Shown here in pieces: positions 1-13,500 of a DNA stretch of 64,000 bases. A model generated the notes under the pieces. That model was not told where the DNA came from. It did no database searches and worked only from the letters and a program-made list of their open reading frames with translations. The position numbers and the translations under genes are program-made. Location of the stretch: contig JANPWX010000009.1 in NCBI GenBank assembly GCA_024734555.1, positions 3,611,279 to 3,675,278 of the forward strand, written 5' to 3'. The DNA is from Trochalopteron elliotii. Lineage: Eukaryota; Chordata; Aves; Passeriformes; Leiothrichidae. Within the stretch, counting starts at the first letter, position 1, and the number at the start of each line of letters is the position of its first letter.

Positions 1-585
1 CGGAAAGAGCCTGGTGGTGCTGCTCAGCATCCATCTGAACATGATCCAGCAGTGTGGCCAAGTGAACAAAGAGGTCATCCTGGTCTATCTCAAAACAGGA
101 GCATGTCCAGAGAAGGACAATGGAGCCAGTGAAGGATCTGGAGCACAGGTCCTATGAGGAGCAGGTGAGGGAGCTGGGGTTGCTCAGCCTGGAGAAAAGG
201 AGGTTCAGGTTAAGATAAAGTTCACCTTATCACTCCCTGCAGCTCCCTGAAAGGAGGGTGTAGCCAGGCCTCTTCTCCCAGGTAACAAGGGACAGGGCAT
301 GAGGAAGTAGCCTCAGCTTGCACCAGGGGAGGTTTAGACTGGATATTAGGAGAAATTTCTTCATGGAAAGGATGGTCAGGCATATGGAAACAGGCTCCCC
401 AGGGAAGTGGTGGAACTACTATGCCTGGAAGTGATCCAAAACTGTGTGGATGTGGAATTTGGGAAACATGGTTTAAATTATGAACACAGTGATACTAGTT
501 TAATGGTTGGGCTCAAATTAGACATTTTTAGACATTTTTTCTAATCCTAATGATTCTATGATTTTGTGGCTCTATGATTATAGAA
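1..585 (+). mobile_element. CR1 LINE 3' fragment, sense orientation, cut by window start
   Basis: The sequence follows the 3' end of avian CR1: the CAGCAGTGTGGCCAAGTG segment, the GGGGTTGCTCAGCCTGGAG segment, the CTCTTCTCCCAGGTAACAAG segment, the CACCAGGGGAGGTTTAGACTG segment and GGGAAGTGGTGGA, in the expected order. It ends in a degenerate ATTCTATGATT-type 8-bp repeat at about 558-585, the typical CR1 3' terminus. The 5' part lies outside the window. A deletion or divergent stretch around 90-120 shortens it. No open reverse transcriptase frame remains, so it is a dead copy in intron 1 of SYNJ2. Confidence 0.9.
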
Positions 586-3500
586 TTTACCCAGTCTCTC
601 TTAAAATGTGTTAGAAGATTTCTGAACTAGTGATTTGTATAGGGTAAAAAGCTTGTTTGCCATGCCTCTTGGAAGTCCAGTGTCATGTCTTGAGATAACT
701 CTAATAATTTCTGTGTTGGCATTCAGCCCACTCCATGGTAATAATATCATCATTTTATTTTATTTGGTTCCTTTATTCCTTCCTGGGTCGGTTCCTGTAT
801 TGTAGGAAAAGCTAGTTTGTCCAGTGGAGCCTGTTTAGATAACTTCTGTTTATGCAGCAGAGGACCAGAAAAGGAGGGAAAACCAGTAGTAGGTATTGTG
901 CTGGTGAATTTAGAAGAATTGTGAAGAGGAAGCTTCACAGCAGGGTGGTAACAGAAACAACATTAATTCTGTTTTGTTTGACTTGCCTTTAGGTTGTTAC
1001 TAACCATAGAACACAACAGTGGGAGGTTAACATAAACTTTGTGTATGTGTGGTTTCAGACATACTAGTCCTAGGATTGTGTTAGTTTTGGCCCCTTTGTC
1101 TAGTTTTCTAAAATAAAGTTCCTTAAAAATTGCATACCTGTGGTGAGGAGTTATGCAACTGTGCATTATGCAAACCTCTACACTAAATAAAAGTAGATTG
1201 GTATACCTGGAGCACTTAAGTTGTACAACAGTTTATGTAGTTTTGCAATTGCACCCTCATATAAACAGAACTGTAGAGAAGAATAATCATAGATGGGTAG
1301 TGAAGGCCTGAAAACAAATTTTAGTCATTGTTCATTATTTTTTTTCCATAATTACCAAGTATCTCTGCCCTTGAACAGGCATGACATCTGCACTTGCAGA
1401 AAGTTTAATTGCTTCTATAATAATTTTGTACTAGAAGAAACTTAAATATTGAATTTAACCTAGTTCAAGTGGCAGAATGGAGTGGGAATTGTCCTAGAAG
1501 AAGTGGTGTTACAAAAAAAGAAATCTGAAAAACCACACACTTGTACAGACACAGTGCCAATACAGGCTCTGGCAAACTCCTCATTAAAATAAACACTTTC
1601 AAATATGTAAGCTAACAATCTGATGGTGTCTTGTGAATGGATGACTTTATCCTTTTTCCTCTCTTGATATGTTATAAAGATAATGATGACAATTTTAGTT
1701 GCAGATTGATTATGTTTCACCATTTCCTTAATGGATGCAGAGATTTAATACCTGAACAACATTTGCATCCTTGAGCTCAGTAGTGGAAAGTATTATAAAG
1801 ATCTCTAATTGCCTGAATGTCAGCAATTTATAAAATGAGAAGACTTGTCCTGTAATAGAAAACTAAACTAAAAAACTTTTGGAAAAATCAAGAAATCAAG
1901 AATCACTGCAGGAAACCTAGTTCCATATCCCTAACCCCTTAATCTATATAGTAATGTAGTATCAAGAGAACAGTTTTCTGTTCTACAGTAAGTTAAATAG
2001 TGTTTTTGAGGATGGGAGTTTGCCTCCCTCCTCTCATGATGTCACTGTAGGGTGGAGGGTAAAAGTCGTTGTTTTGAATTGAATGACACATTTTGCTGGA
2101 GGCTTTTTTTTTTTTTCTTTTTTCCTTCCCACTGGCAATCCTAAAGCTTCAGTCCTCTCCAGAAGGACGGGTGACAGCCTGAAACAATTCTTCCATGAAT
2201 TCTCTGAACTAGAACATCAGTATACTCTGTGGAAAAAACCTAGAGTCATGAAGGATGAAGAAAAATTGTCATTGATTTAGAAGTTTTTGCTTAATACAAT
2301 AGGCAGTATAGATACAGATGCTGTTCCTACTTTAAACACATTACAGCTTCAGTGGTTTTCAGATGAAGTGAACTGCACAAGGTAGTTCTGCACTGCTGTC
2401 AAGGCAGTCGCTAAACTAAACTAAGGCTACAGTGCTGAAAATATGGTGATTTAACTTTATTATAGCAGGTAGTTTCAGTGAAAAGCTGTCAACAGGAGTG
2501 CTCTGCTATTGAATTTCAGCATAATAATATGTTTTCTCAAGGGCAGAGCCAAAGAGTACAGAGATTTTTTTTTTTTTACAAGCTCTTTGATTTTGCAGCT
2601 GCTTTTATAAAGGATGTTACATCACCTGTTATGTTAAATCCTAAATGAGCATGGTGTCTGGAAAGTACAGAAGTTCAAAGCTGATACAGTGTGTGTTTTT
2701 GCAAATATGTCTGAGGTTTTTCCTGACTTTTACCCACAGATCTGGGAAGTTAGCCTTTACTAGAGACAAACTTAAATAGAGTTAAGGTGTGTGTACACTC
2801 TGTGGAGGAGCTCTGTGCCTCCGCTGCTGCTTCAGTTGCAGGTGTATGTGTGGTTCTCTGTTGCAGCTGAGTGACATCAGGGTAAAGTCTTGCAAAAGCA
2901 GGAAAAAGCAGTTATTTACCTGTGCATCTTTTTCTTCTTTTGTACAGAAAGCAGTTTCTGTGCTGTATGTACATTCACTGTTTACAATTAGCCTTGGTTT
3001 TGTCTTGATGTGGACAACTATGCTGCTGAGTGGGGCGTGGAAGTCAGACAGCAATACTTGTGCACGGCACACTGTGAATGTATTTCTGAGCACTGCATTC
3101 TATCCCAGACAGTGAGTCCTCCACCATGGCTCATTTCTACTCTTATGCCAGAATATTCATATAGCTAACACCAACTTTTATGAAGTTTTTCTTCTTATGA
3201 AGCTTAGTGGTGTTCAAACTTTTCCATTTGTGGAAGGAGTTTAGAGAGCAGAAGTCCTGTCTTCCTTGGTTATGATGGCAGTGGGCACTTGCAAGCTGTG
3301 GTTTCTCAGGCTGAATTTCACTGCTTTAGATTGTAGGGAAAAGTGTGTGTTGCAATTCTTTCACTATTGTCAAAATGCAAACTGGGCACAGAGAAGAGGG
3401 AAGATGTATTCGTGTAAGCGTAGAGTGTTGATTACAAGACTTGTTTTCTGTGCTAGGAGACAAGTAAGTATTGGTTGTGAAGGATGAATTCTTTGTAGTG

Positions 3501-6500
3501 GTTATGTCTGTAGTGACTGCTGCAAGTTACTATGTAACTATGAGTCATATATGGCAGAAACCATATAAAGATAATGGTCAAACTTCAGAGCAGTCACTTT
3601 GGGACTTCCCTTCTATTTTCTTGACTGCCTGCAGCAGCATGGAGCTGGCCACTAGAAACGTGGTGGTTTCTTTAATCCATTATTCTTTGTGAATTAGTAT
3701 ATTCATATATGCACATGCAAGTATGCAAACAATCTCTCACTAGGAGCAGATTGTTCTCAATCTAATATAGAAAACCAGGAACTGATCTTTCCAAAATGCC
3801 AATTTTCTGTTTTGTTTGTTGTGTTTTCAACCAGAAACGTATCTTACTAGAAAATTGGTAAATGCATTGCTTAATGTTTTAAATATTTGGATTCTCTTAA
3901 CTGTAACTCTGATCACAGACTTTTTCCCAGCTCTCTACTGCTTGGCCTATATGGTGTTTCTGAATACAGTCTGACTTTCATAATGCCTGTGTAGCTTGGA
4001 TTGAATGTGAACAGGAATATTTTAGTAGTGGAAGATATTAAAAATACAAGTACTTGAAATGTGTCTGCAGATGACTGAAGACACAATTTGGAGGTAATTG
4101 TCTAAACTTGTATAGTACCAGACGTTGGACTTATTTCTAGGTAAGATTCTAATTGTAATGTATATATGGGAGTTTTGGTATGAAAATTCTGTTTGATTAT
4201 AGTTTTCCACTGTTTCTGGGGGAAGTGCATACCTCTTTCCCCCAAATGCTAAATGACACGAATAAAGTCATCCCAAACCTATGTTTCTTAAACTACTTAG
4301 AAATATGCCTGAGATTACATCCATTTACCAATACCTACAGCCAAGCAGGTGACTATTTCCAGAATCAGGCTGAAAACCCACAAAGGAGAAACAGAATCCA
4401 TAACCCTGTCTCAGAGTTTTTTTCTTTCTTCAAGAGCTTTTCCTTAATTTTTATCTTTAAGTTGAAGGTATTACTGTGTCTGTCCTTAGTGTTGGACTTA
4501 GAATTATTGTTCCTTTCTCTACCCTCTGACTCCAGTCGCTGACCTGACCTTTCTGGGGTCCATATGCATGAGGGTTGTGCTGATTCTTGCTGAAGTCTGG
4601 GGGTTTAGCCCTAAGGAGGAGTTGAATGAAGATAACTGCATATGTTTGGCCAGTTCCTGCTAGGGGGTAAATTGAAATTGCAACTTTTACAAGCAGGAAG
4701 TCACACTTGGTTAAGACATGATATAATGTAGTTGTATGTCTTTTCATGGTGTGGGGTTTTTTGGCTCTGAAATATTTTCTGCATGGAAAAGGTCACTTTT
4801 AATTGATTTTATTGCAGCTTGGTTTCATTGAATTGTTGCATGCCTTTTGTTTTGCAAAGGTTAAAGTGTTTCATAGAAATTTTTCCCTTTAACTCTCTTC
4901 ATCCAACAAAGTAGCGCATAAGTTTTGTTCTCTGTGTAGCAACACTCTTTCTTGACTCATGTTCTAGCACTCCTTGAATGCTCTAGGAGATGTTTTAGGG
5001 TTTGATCACAGTTGCTTGAGATTTCAATAAGATTTTGAGCTTTATAAGTACTTCTTTTTAATAACAGGATATGAACCTGGCTCAAGCCCTTTGCAGTAAT
5101 GTCCCTTGTGGAGCACCAAGGAGTGTAACAGGACAGGAGACTTCAAATTCCATCGGTGTATTTTACAAAGGGAATTTACACACACCATCTCCCCAAACGT
5201 GGTCCATAGTCACTAAAACATTCTATCTCCTCTGTTTGCATGACCCACGAACATAGCTGAGTCTGTTTGGCACGTTCCTTTCCTGCTCTTTCCTTCCTTC
5301 CTTCCTTCCAGGCAGCTCTGCTGGTGCTGCTGTGCAGGCACAGGTTCTGACAAGTGGCCTGCCCAGGACGGCAGCATTTCTGTACCAGGACTGGCACAAC
5401 ACAGCTCTTCAGCTGCGTGTCTGGAGAGGTCCTGTGCCAGGAGCCAATGTGTGTGTGATGCCACTGGCTTGACCTGGGGAACTCCAGTGGGTTCCACACA
5501 TGCCAGTGGCAGGTACTTCTTGCCAGTAGTGGAGTGGGCTGTGTGTTGCCTAATTCCACACTGAAAAAAATTCCATTCTTTTGGACTGTGCTTTTACCAG
5601 ACACTTTTAACAGCCAACTTTCCAACTTGTAATTCTATTTTGAAGAGTATTACTATGCTTTTGAAGTGAGTTTTGAAATGCTTTTAGGTTGTGCCTGGCC
5701 TGCAGCTTTATGAGCTCCTGCATCTGTCTCAGATCTGAATCTCTTGGTGTTTCTCTTGTTTTAGATTTCTTCCTAAAACTGGAATGTTTGGAGCAAGAAT
5801 TTTGGTTTTGGTTTTCCCTTTTTATTTTAAAGTAGCACAATTCTTTTAATGTAGGCAGCTTTTAAAGGAGGGAACAGATTTAAGAAAAAATTGTGTGTAT
5901 ATTGTTGCTGCTCTTTTCTACTTAGTAAAGATGCCATAGAAAGTGAAACGTCACCTTTTTTAACCTGTTGGGGTTTTTTTAATATTTAAGAAAGCCTTGA
6001 CAGGGAGGTTTTTTTTCGAAGACTGAAACATTGTTATAGTTTATCTAAATTGGCTTTGTGAAATTGGGGGTTTTTTTAAGTGCCTGAGAACTGAGCTTGC
6101 AGACTCTCAGCCCTCAAAATATGCCATTACTGAGTATTTAAATCATTATTGTCCAGAGATTTATGTTACCCAATAAAAATCACTTTATCCTCTGCCTGCT
6201 GCTTGTGCTTTGCTTCACCTCTCTGTGTGGTATCAATATTTTGCTAGTTTCTCCTGATTTACTCCGAGTTCTAAGAGAGTATGTAAGTTGTGAAGCTATG
6301 GTAGTAAAAACAAAAATATTAAACATGCCTTCTTTATTTGTCACAAGTGGAAAAATTTACATGAACATGTTTTAATTACTCTTGGGGGTTGCCTCTGTTA
6401 AGGAATTTTGCAAGAGGAATTGTCCTTCATTTCACTTCTAAGTGTCAGCAATATATGGGATATTTATTTGTTTTCTGTGTTTCTCACTGAGCTCCTTGCC

Positions 6501-7500
6501 TCTTGAGATTTGTAAAGAGAAGTCTCTCTCTTTTCTCTTCTATCATCCATTGCAAGCGGTTCAGTTTGTCCTTTTTATGCCCAGAGGTTTCAGGGGTTTT
6601 TTAACTGCTGAAGTTAATTAGGAGCATAAGATTGCATATTATTAGCAAATTTCTGAAAGTACTATGTTGCTGTTTATCTGTAGTTCAAGAAGTAAAAGGA
6701 CATTTGAAGGTTACAGTCTGTTTTCCTCATTTGGGAGATTAACCTTGCTCCTCATTGGGAAATATATACAAAATGCAGACTTACTCATTCAGGAAGTTGG
6801 TTTTATGTTAAAGTAGCCAGTGACAAGTTTGTTCAGTGGTCTGGCTTAATATCTAAATGTTCAGTATGTGTCCATTGAAGTTGCTTGTTGCAGAATTGCA
6901 CAAATATAACACAAGCATCTGACCCTTTATTTAATTAACTAATTTTTACTTCAATATAATATGTTTAATTCCTCTTGAAATCAACAGCTGGTGTTGTGTC
7001 TACATCAAATCATGTTATCCTGCATAAAAAAATTCCAGTTCTGTCTGAAATTAGACTGAGAGTCTGGAAGTATAAACTCTATCTTTTTGTACATGAAGAA
7101 AAAATATTTTATTTTAGCTTATGGCAAGACTGATTGTTACTTTTGTTCTTATTTTAGAACAGTGTAAATTTTACATGTGCTCATGTATTTATTTATTCTG
7201 GATCTAATGTGGTATCTGTATCATAAAATAAAATTGTTACTAACAATCAGGTTGATTTGAAAATAAAGTAAGTGATGTTTTTTCTTCTAGGGTAGTGTGT
7301 GGAGATGTGCATTTCTGTCCCATCATGTTTTAATCTCTATGGTTTTACAGCATTTTAACCCTACCTTTGTGCTGTAGTCTTGTTGACTGAAAAAAATTAA
7401 TCTAGGTAGCATTGGTTCCTATGCAATAGGAATAATAGCAATTTGAAAATTTTATGAAGACTGGATAACTAAGTTTCTTGCCTTTCTCTTTGTTCCTTAG
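586..7500. other. SYNJ2: SYNJ2 intron 1, 3' portion
   Basis: AT-rich intronic sequence with no exon I can support. No GC-rich promoter or first-exon candidate is visible, so exon 1 lies upstream. It holds poly-T runs (about 2107-2125 and 2566-2577), a (CCTT)n microsatellite at 5289-5309 and a locally GC-richer stretch at 5300-5540 of unknown origin. The intron ends with a pyrimidine-rich acceptor (TTGTTCCTTAG, AG at 7499-7500). Confidence 0.75.
5289..5309. repeat. (CCTT)n microsatellite
   Basis: About five uninterrupted TTCC tetranucleotide units in intron 1. Likely length-polymorphic. Confidence 0.9.
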
Positions 7501-7587
7501 CTCCAGAAGAAAAGGATGCAATCAAAGGACAGTATGAAAAACTCATGGAAGCTTACGGCTGCTTAGGAGAGCTTCAGCTTAAATGTG
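7501..7587 (+). CDS. SYNJ2: SYNJ2 exon 2 (Sac domain start)
   Basis: Codes residues 1-29 (starting [15 protein letters not shown]) plus the first base of Gly30. It enters with two bases that complete an Ala codon begun in exon 1. This is an N-terminal part of the Sac domain. Acceptor TTCCTTAG, donor G/gtaagt, both strong. It closely matches the mammalian SYNJ2 APEEKEVIKGQY segment as I recall it. Confidence 0.95.
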
Positions 7588-10500
7588 GTAAGTCATCATC
7601 TGTATGACTGAGATTATAAAATGCCCAGACAATGCTAAATGACAATAAGTGGCTAAAGTTGTCTAATTCCTTAAATTGTGAAAGCTAGTTGTACTTTGTC
7701 ATATACACTCTGGAAAAGATCTGTTTCTTTTCCTATTTTGGGCCAAAACCGTTATCATTACATGATGGATGGATTTTTTCTTAATTTGTTTTGTCTAACA
7801 TTCTTAGCTGCCTGAAGATAATTGCCATTCTTCTTTCACTACCACATTTGCCCAAGGCTAACTATGATTTCTTAATTTTTCTCTTCTTTAAGGATCGTGT
7901 TTAGACACTGATTATCATGGTCATCTGAGAGTGCAATACTACAGATTGCCAGTTCTTGCTATAAGGCCTAATTGCCTTTAATCATTCGTATGGATAAGGA
8001 TTTGCAGAAGAAAGCCTCTGGCTTCAATTATTATAGTTTGAATGTTTATTGTCATTGATGTAAATTTTTGTACCGTTTGGGAATCCTGATTTAGCAAAGG
8101 ACTTGTTATTACACTGCCTGCAGGAATGTTAATGAAAATAACATGTTTTAAGAAGAGAACTGCAGTGATTGATTTGAGGATAAATGGACCTTACACAGTA
8201 CTTAAAAATCACTGATTTAGATGCATAAATAAAAAAGCACTGTACACGTTGTTCCCAAGCTGTTACAGTAAGCCTTAATTTTCACTTGGAGAAACTACAA
8301 GACTTTTTCCATATAACTTGATGCTTGGTCAAGGAGTCTACCAAAGGCAGTGGTGGTGTGAGCACTAGTGTATTTAGGCCAGTAGATAAAATTGTGCCTT
8401 TTAATACCCTGCTTACCGTTTTTCAGCCTGAGAAATATGACTTGAAACTGACCTGAAGAGGCAGCTGTAATCTGAAGGATTTTTGTGTCATAGTTTAAAA
8501 CTGTAGGTCCATCTAGTCTTTTTAAATGAATGTGGACTTTTTGTTTGTTTCTTTTGGAGTTAATTAGACATTTCTCTGGAGATTTATATCAATTTGCTAA
8601 TGTAATTTAAAACTAGGACTCATGATTAGTTTTTCTTGGCACTTGGGTCTGTTTTTCTTCATAGAAGTCTAATGAATCCTGTTGTGGTAAAGGAATGTAG
8701 CTATTGAATTCAATCTCTTCAAGCTACAGATAAGAGCAGTTTTTGTATGTGGTGGAAACCAAATATATCCAATTTTTGTCTTCATGTTAAAAGGTGAATG
8801 ATTTCAAGTGGGGTGTGAAATATTCTCAGCCTTCCTTTTTCTCATGTCCTTATTTCTTCTTGAAAAACATATGCTTAACTTCAGTGCTCTGAAAGTGTGA
8901 GGTTTTTCCTTTCTGAGCTTTGTCACTGTACCTCTGCCTTGTTCTAGCATTAAATTAAAAGCTCTGGTACAGGACTTGCTTTGGAAGGGATTATTAAAAT
9001 TCAGTGAAAAGTCAGAGGGTCATGCTGTAATGGTAAGTGAAGGTAAGCAAACATTTTCTGCTTCTGAACATGTTTAAAAAAGCAAAGATGGATGTCTGCA
9101 GCCTCACTATTCAAGACATAGCCCAGGTTTTTGTCACAGTCTGGTTTAGACCTTCCATCTTACATGTTGAGTGAGTTCCATCCCTTTAGCTGTTGCTTAC
9201 ATAAAAGATTAACACTACAAAGGAATTGTGCTGGGTTTGTGCAGCAGGATTTTGGTAGCAGGAGGGGCTACAGGGCTGCCTTCTGTGAGAAGCTGCCAGA
9301 AGCTTCCCCTATGTCCAATGGAGCCAATGCCAGCTGGCTCCAAGACAGATGTGCTGCTGGTCGAGACTGAACCCATCAGCAGCAGTGGAAGTGCCTCTGG
9401 GATAACAGATTTAAGAAGGGGGAAAAAACCTACCCAGCTGAAGCTGGAGAAGAGCAGAGTTAAAACATGTGAGAGAAAGAGCTCTGCAGACACCAGGGCC
9501 AGTGAGGAAGGAGAGGCAGGAGGTACTCCAGGTGCCTGAGCTGAGATTGAGCTGAGATTCCCCTGCAGCCCATGGTGCAGACCACAGGGAAGCAGCTGTG
9601 CCCCTGCAGCCCATGGAGGTCCATGGTGGAGCAGAGATCCACCTGCAGCCCATGGAAGACTTCACGCTGGAGCAGGTGGATGCCTGAAGGTGCCCATGAC
9701 CATTTGGGAGGCACACAGTGGGGCAGGCTCCTGACAGGCCCTGTGGACCCATGAAGAGAGGAGCAGGTTTGCTGGCCAGATTTGTGACCCCTTGGGGGAT
9801 CCACCCTGGAGCAGTTTGTTCCAGAAGGTCTGTGCCCTGTGTGAAGGACCCTATGTGGTGGAGTAGTTAATGAAGAACTGCAGCCCATGGGAAGGAGTCA
9901 TGCTGGAGAAGTTCAAGGAGGACTGTCTCCCATGGGAGGGTCTCCATGCTGGAGCAAGGCAAGAGTGTGAGGAGTGCTCCCCGTGAGGAGAAAGGAGCAG
10001 CAAAGACAATGTGCAATGAACTGACCACAGCCCCTATTTCCCATCCCCCTGCACCACTGGGGAAGAGAAAATTTGGAATAAAGTTAAGCCTGGGAAAAAG
10101 GGAGGGGTGGAGGAAGGTGTTTTACTCATTGTCCTACTCTGTTTTGATTAGTGATAAATGAAGCTAATTTCCCCAAGTTAAGTCTGTTTTACCCATAACT
10201 GCTACATGATCTCTCCCTGCCCTTATCTCGACCCATAAGGCTTTCATTTTGTTTTTCTCCCTTGCCTAGCTGAGGAGGGGAGTGACAGAGCAGCTTTGGT
10301 GGGCACCTGGCATCCAGCCAGGGGAGTCAAAAGACCAGAGGAATGCAATGTAACTTTTTCCTTTTTTGTATGATGTATTTTAGCAGCTGCAAACAAAGGC
10401 ATAATTGGCCAGCTCTTCACTGAGCTTCAGTGCTCGCATAGTCTTTGTTCAGGAGTATCGGCATTTTATCTTACTACTGGAAACATGCAGACCATAAGTG

Positions 10501-13500
10501 TTAAATTAACTGAGAGTATTTGTGAAAATACATTCCACTGGGATATTAAGAGTATATTTGTAGAACAGAAGGGGAATTTTTTTGCCAAGACATGAAAGAC
10601 ATCCCCGAACATTTTAATTAATCTGTAAATATCACTACTTAGAAATCCAAATAAATCACATTGTATGCCTGCCAAAGTAGATCGTGCTTTTTTACAAGAA
10701 AGTAGATGAAATATGTGAAACTGACTCACAAAGTTAATGTTTCCCACCAGTAATAACATTCACTTCTGTGTACTTATGTCTGTTAACATGACTCACTAAG
10801 TTCTTCTGCTTTCTTTTGTGAGATGGATGGCAGCAGAATGAATTGTACAGTGTCTGTGAGCTGTACCTCAGCCAAGGTTTTGCTGCCAAAGAAGATCTAG
10901 CAGTGACAAATACATCTTAAGCAAAGTGTTAGAAGAGCTGGCTTTACAGTGTTTTTTTCAGATACTGGGATGTCAGGAAGAGATGCATACATAAGGGGAT
11001 ATTTTAACACCATCACCACATAGGTTGTTTGCTTTAATACAGCTGCTGTATTTGGGGAGGCATTCTGAATTCATTTGATTGTGTATATACTCTCTCACTC
11101 TTGTACATATATAGTGTGTAGTTGAAAGGAAGAAATTTCAAAGGCAAACAGGATGACTAAGTACCTGTCTTCTGTTCTTTTTGCACATTTCCTAAAAACG
11201 TAATTGTATTTAGAAGGAGGAGGAGGAGTATCTTTGAGACTAAAGTGGTAGTTTGGAAAGTCTTGGCTCTTTTCATAGTTCTGCTGGAGATATCCTCAGG
11301 AATTTTCAGCTAGGTGGTTAGAATGAACTGCTCGGATGTGTTCTGTTGCTATTTTTGGAGACAGAGGCAAAATTGGTTTTTAGTGGACTACAAAAGTGGA
11401 GTATGTGTGAAGTGGAGATGGAAAAGTCTGAGGGAACATAAGGCACTGGCATGACTGTGATGGAATGAAGAAAGCAAAAATTGGAGAAAATCTATTTTGG
11501 AAAGAAAAGGCAGTTTTAAGTGAAATAGTTACAGTTAAGGACAAAATAAGAATTGAATATTGACTTTCTTTCACTGTAGCTCAAAATAGGCAACACTGAA
11601 ATCATCCCCTAAGCTGCAGGGAAAACAATTGCCTCGAGTCATGTAGACAGGTTAAATACAGAAACTGCAGCTTATTATTGTGTAGTGTGACGTACCAGAA
11701 CTGCATTTCCTGCTCAACTTGGATAAAGGCAGTTGGTTTCACAAGAGCACTTGAGAAAATGGATGGAAATTATTATTGTCTTGTTTCTGTGCTAAATATT
11801 CTTCATCTTCTGCCTCTCTTGTGCAACCTAATAAAAGGGCATTCAGCACATATCACGGTGAACAAAACATTTCTTACATTTCTTTAAAAATGTTCTTTAC
11901 AGATTGTTGTAGTTGTTGATAGCTGTAATGGGGCAAAATAATGACCTTGCTCACAATGCATGAACATTTGTACCCATTTACCTGAGATCAAAGTTTGGTC
12001 CATAAACTTTAGTGCTATATGTGGGTCTTGCTTCTTCAGAGATATGTTGGTGTAGAAAACATGACCAGTAAGGTACACTTCACTTCTTGCTGTAAAATGA
12101 TTTCAGAGATTTCTTTAAAACATTCCAAATTACATCCCAAGGACAGGAAGGACATATCTACCGTGGTGACTTTCAACTGCAGTTGTTACATTCCTAAATC
12201 ACTTTCATCTGTGTGTGCAGTTTAGGGAGGCTAATATGAATCAGGATTGTACATTAAACTACTTGTGTAAGTTAAAGGGAAAAAAAAATATTTTCCAAGG
12301 TGGTAAATAGTCTACAGCTGATGTGGTTGGTGGTTGGTACCAAGTGAAATTGACCTAAAGAGGCAACTGCAATCTGAAGAATTTTCATGTCGTAATTTAA
12401 AACTGTAGGCCCATCCAGATGTTGCTGGTAAAGAAGGGAAGACAGGGAAAGCCTTCTCTGTGTGTAGCTGTGCAGCTTAGTGGTGAGTAATTTCTTACAC
12501 CTTTATGGACACCTGACTAAAAAATGAATAAAGAAGCAGTGTTTTGGCAGTGTTAATTCTGCTGTGAGGGGTTCTAAAAGGGTGAAAGGTTGGCAGAAGC
12601 ATTACCTCTGTTCAGAACCCCACGGCTACATTCTGTGCTGTGAATAAAATGGGCAGGACACAGGCACAGAGCACTGTCAATAGGATATTGTGATAACCTT
12701 GTTCCCTGTGCCAAGAGGGCACGCACATCAGGCAAGGATCTTCCTCCTGCAGGCAGTGCAGTGATAGCCCAGAGCTCATTCCCAGCACTGTCCAAATACC
12801 ACCTGGAATGAAAGTGCTATCAGAGGATGAGGCTTGGAACTTTTTTCCAAGGTACAGGGTCAGAGAGATTCATGTTAAGCTGAGGCTGTGGTGTTACAGG
12901 GTTTCTGCATTGTCTGTTTTGCAGCCTATGCCGAGTGATTAAGCAAATAAGAGAGGTTAGAGCTGGTCTGAAGACAACCTCAGCTCACAGAGCAGCCTGG
13001 GCGGACCAAGTGGCAAAGCAGGCTAGCTTTATCATACCACAAATCTCTCTTTTCACCTTTTTCTCCAGTTTTCTGGGCTGTAAGTGTGAGCTCCTTTGCC
13101 AACCTGTTTCTGTTCAAAGGTATCATGAAAAGTGCGTGGTGGCTGCTCTGTAATTTGCAGTACTGTAGAGAGACTTATTCTGTGTATATAGAACTGCAGA
13201 ATGGGATGAGTCAGAGGGGACCTTTACAGACCACCTACTCCCACCGCCCCTGTCATGGGCAGGGAGACCTTTCTCTAGACCAGATTGCTTGAAGCCACTT
13301 CCAACCTGGCCCAGAACACTTCCCAGGGATGAGGCACCCACAAGTTCCCTGGAAAATCTGTTCCACTGTTTCACTACTCTCATTGTAAAGGATGTCTTCC
13401 TTGTATTCAATCTGAACTTGCCCTCTTTCAGTGGAAAACTCTTGCCCCTTGTCCCGTCACAAAAGTCTCCCTCCATATTTCGTTACAGGCCCCTCTTTAA

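Noticed and set aside
2083..2280. 65-codon + strand ORF preceded by a long pyrimidine tract, resembling an exon
   Set aside because: The segment does not align with any SYNJ2 exon, has no donor in a sensible place, and I know no matching protein.
4180..4747. 120-codon + and 96-codon minus ORFs in intron 1
   Set aside because: Low-complexity Phe/Leu/Ser content, no homology I recognise, no promoter or splice context.
5176..5625. 149-codon minus-strand ORF in intron 1
   Set aside because: Includes the (CCTT)n microsatellite translated as Lys/Glu/Gly/Arg repeats; no recognisable domain or splice structure.
1..7500. SYNJ2 exon 1 or promoter within the window
   Set aside because: No GC-rich segment and no match to the expected N-terminus; exon 2 begins mid-codon, so exon 1 must be upstream.
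9215..9888. Overlapping ORFs of 60-142 codons
   Set aside because: They lie within the LTR, are GC-rich with repeated words, and match no retroviral gene.
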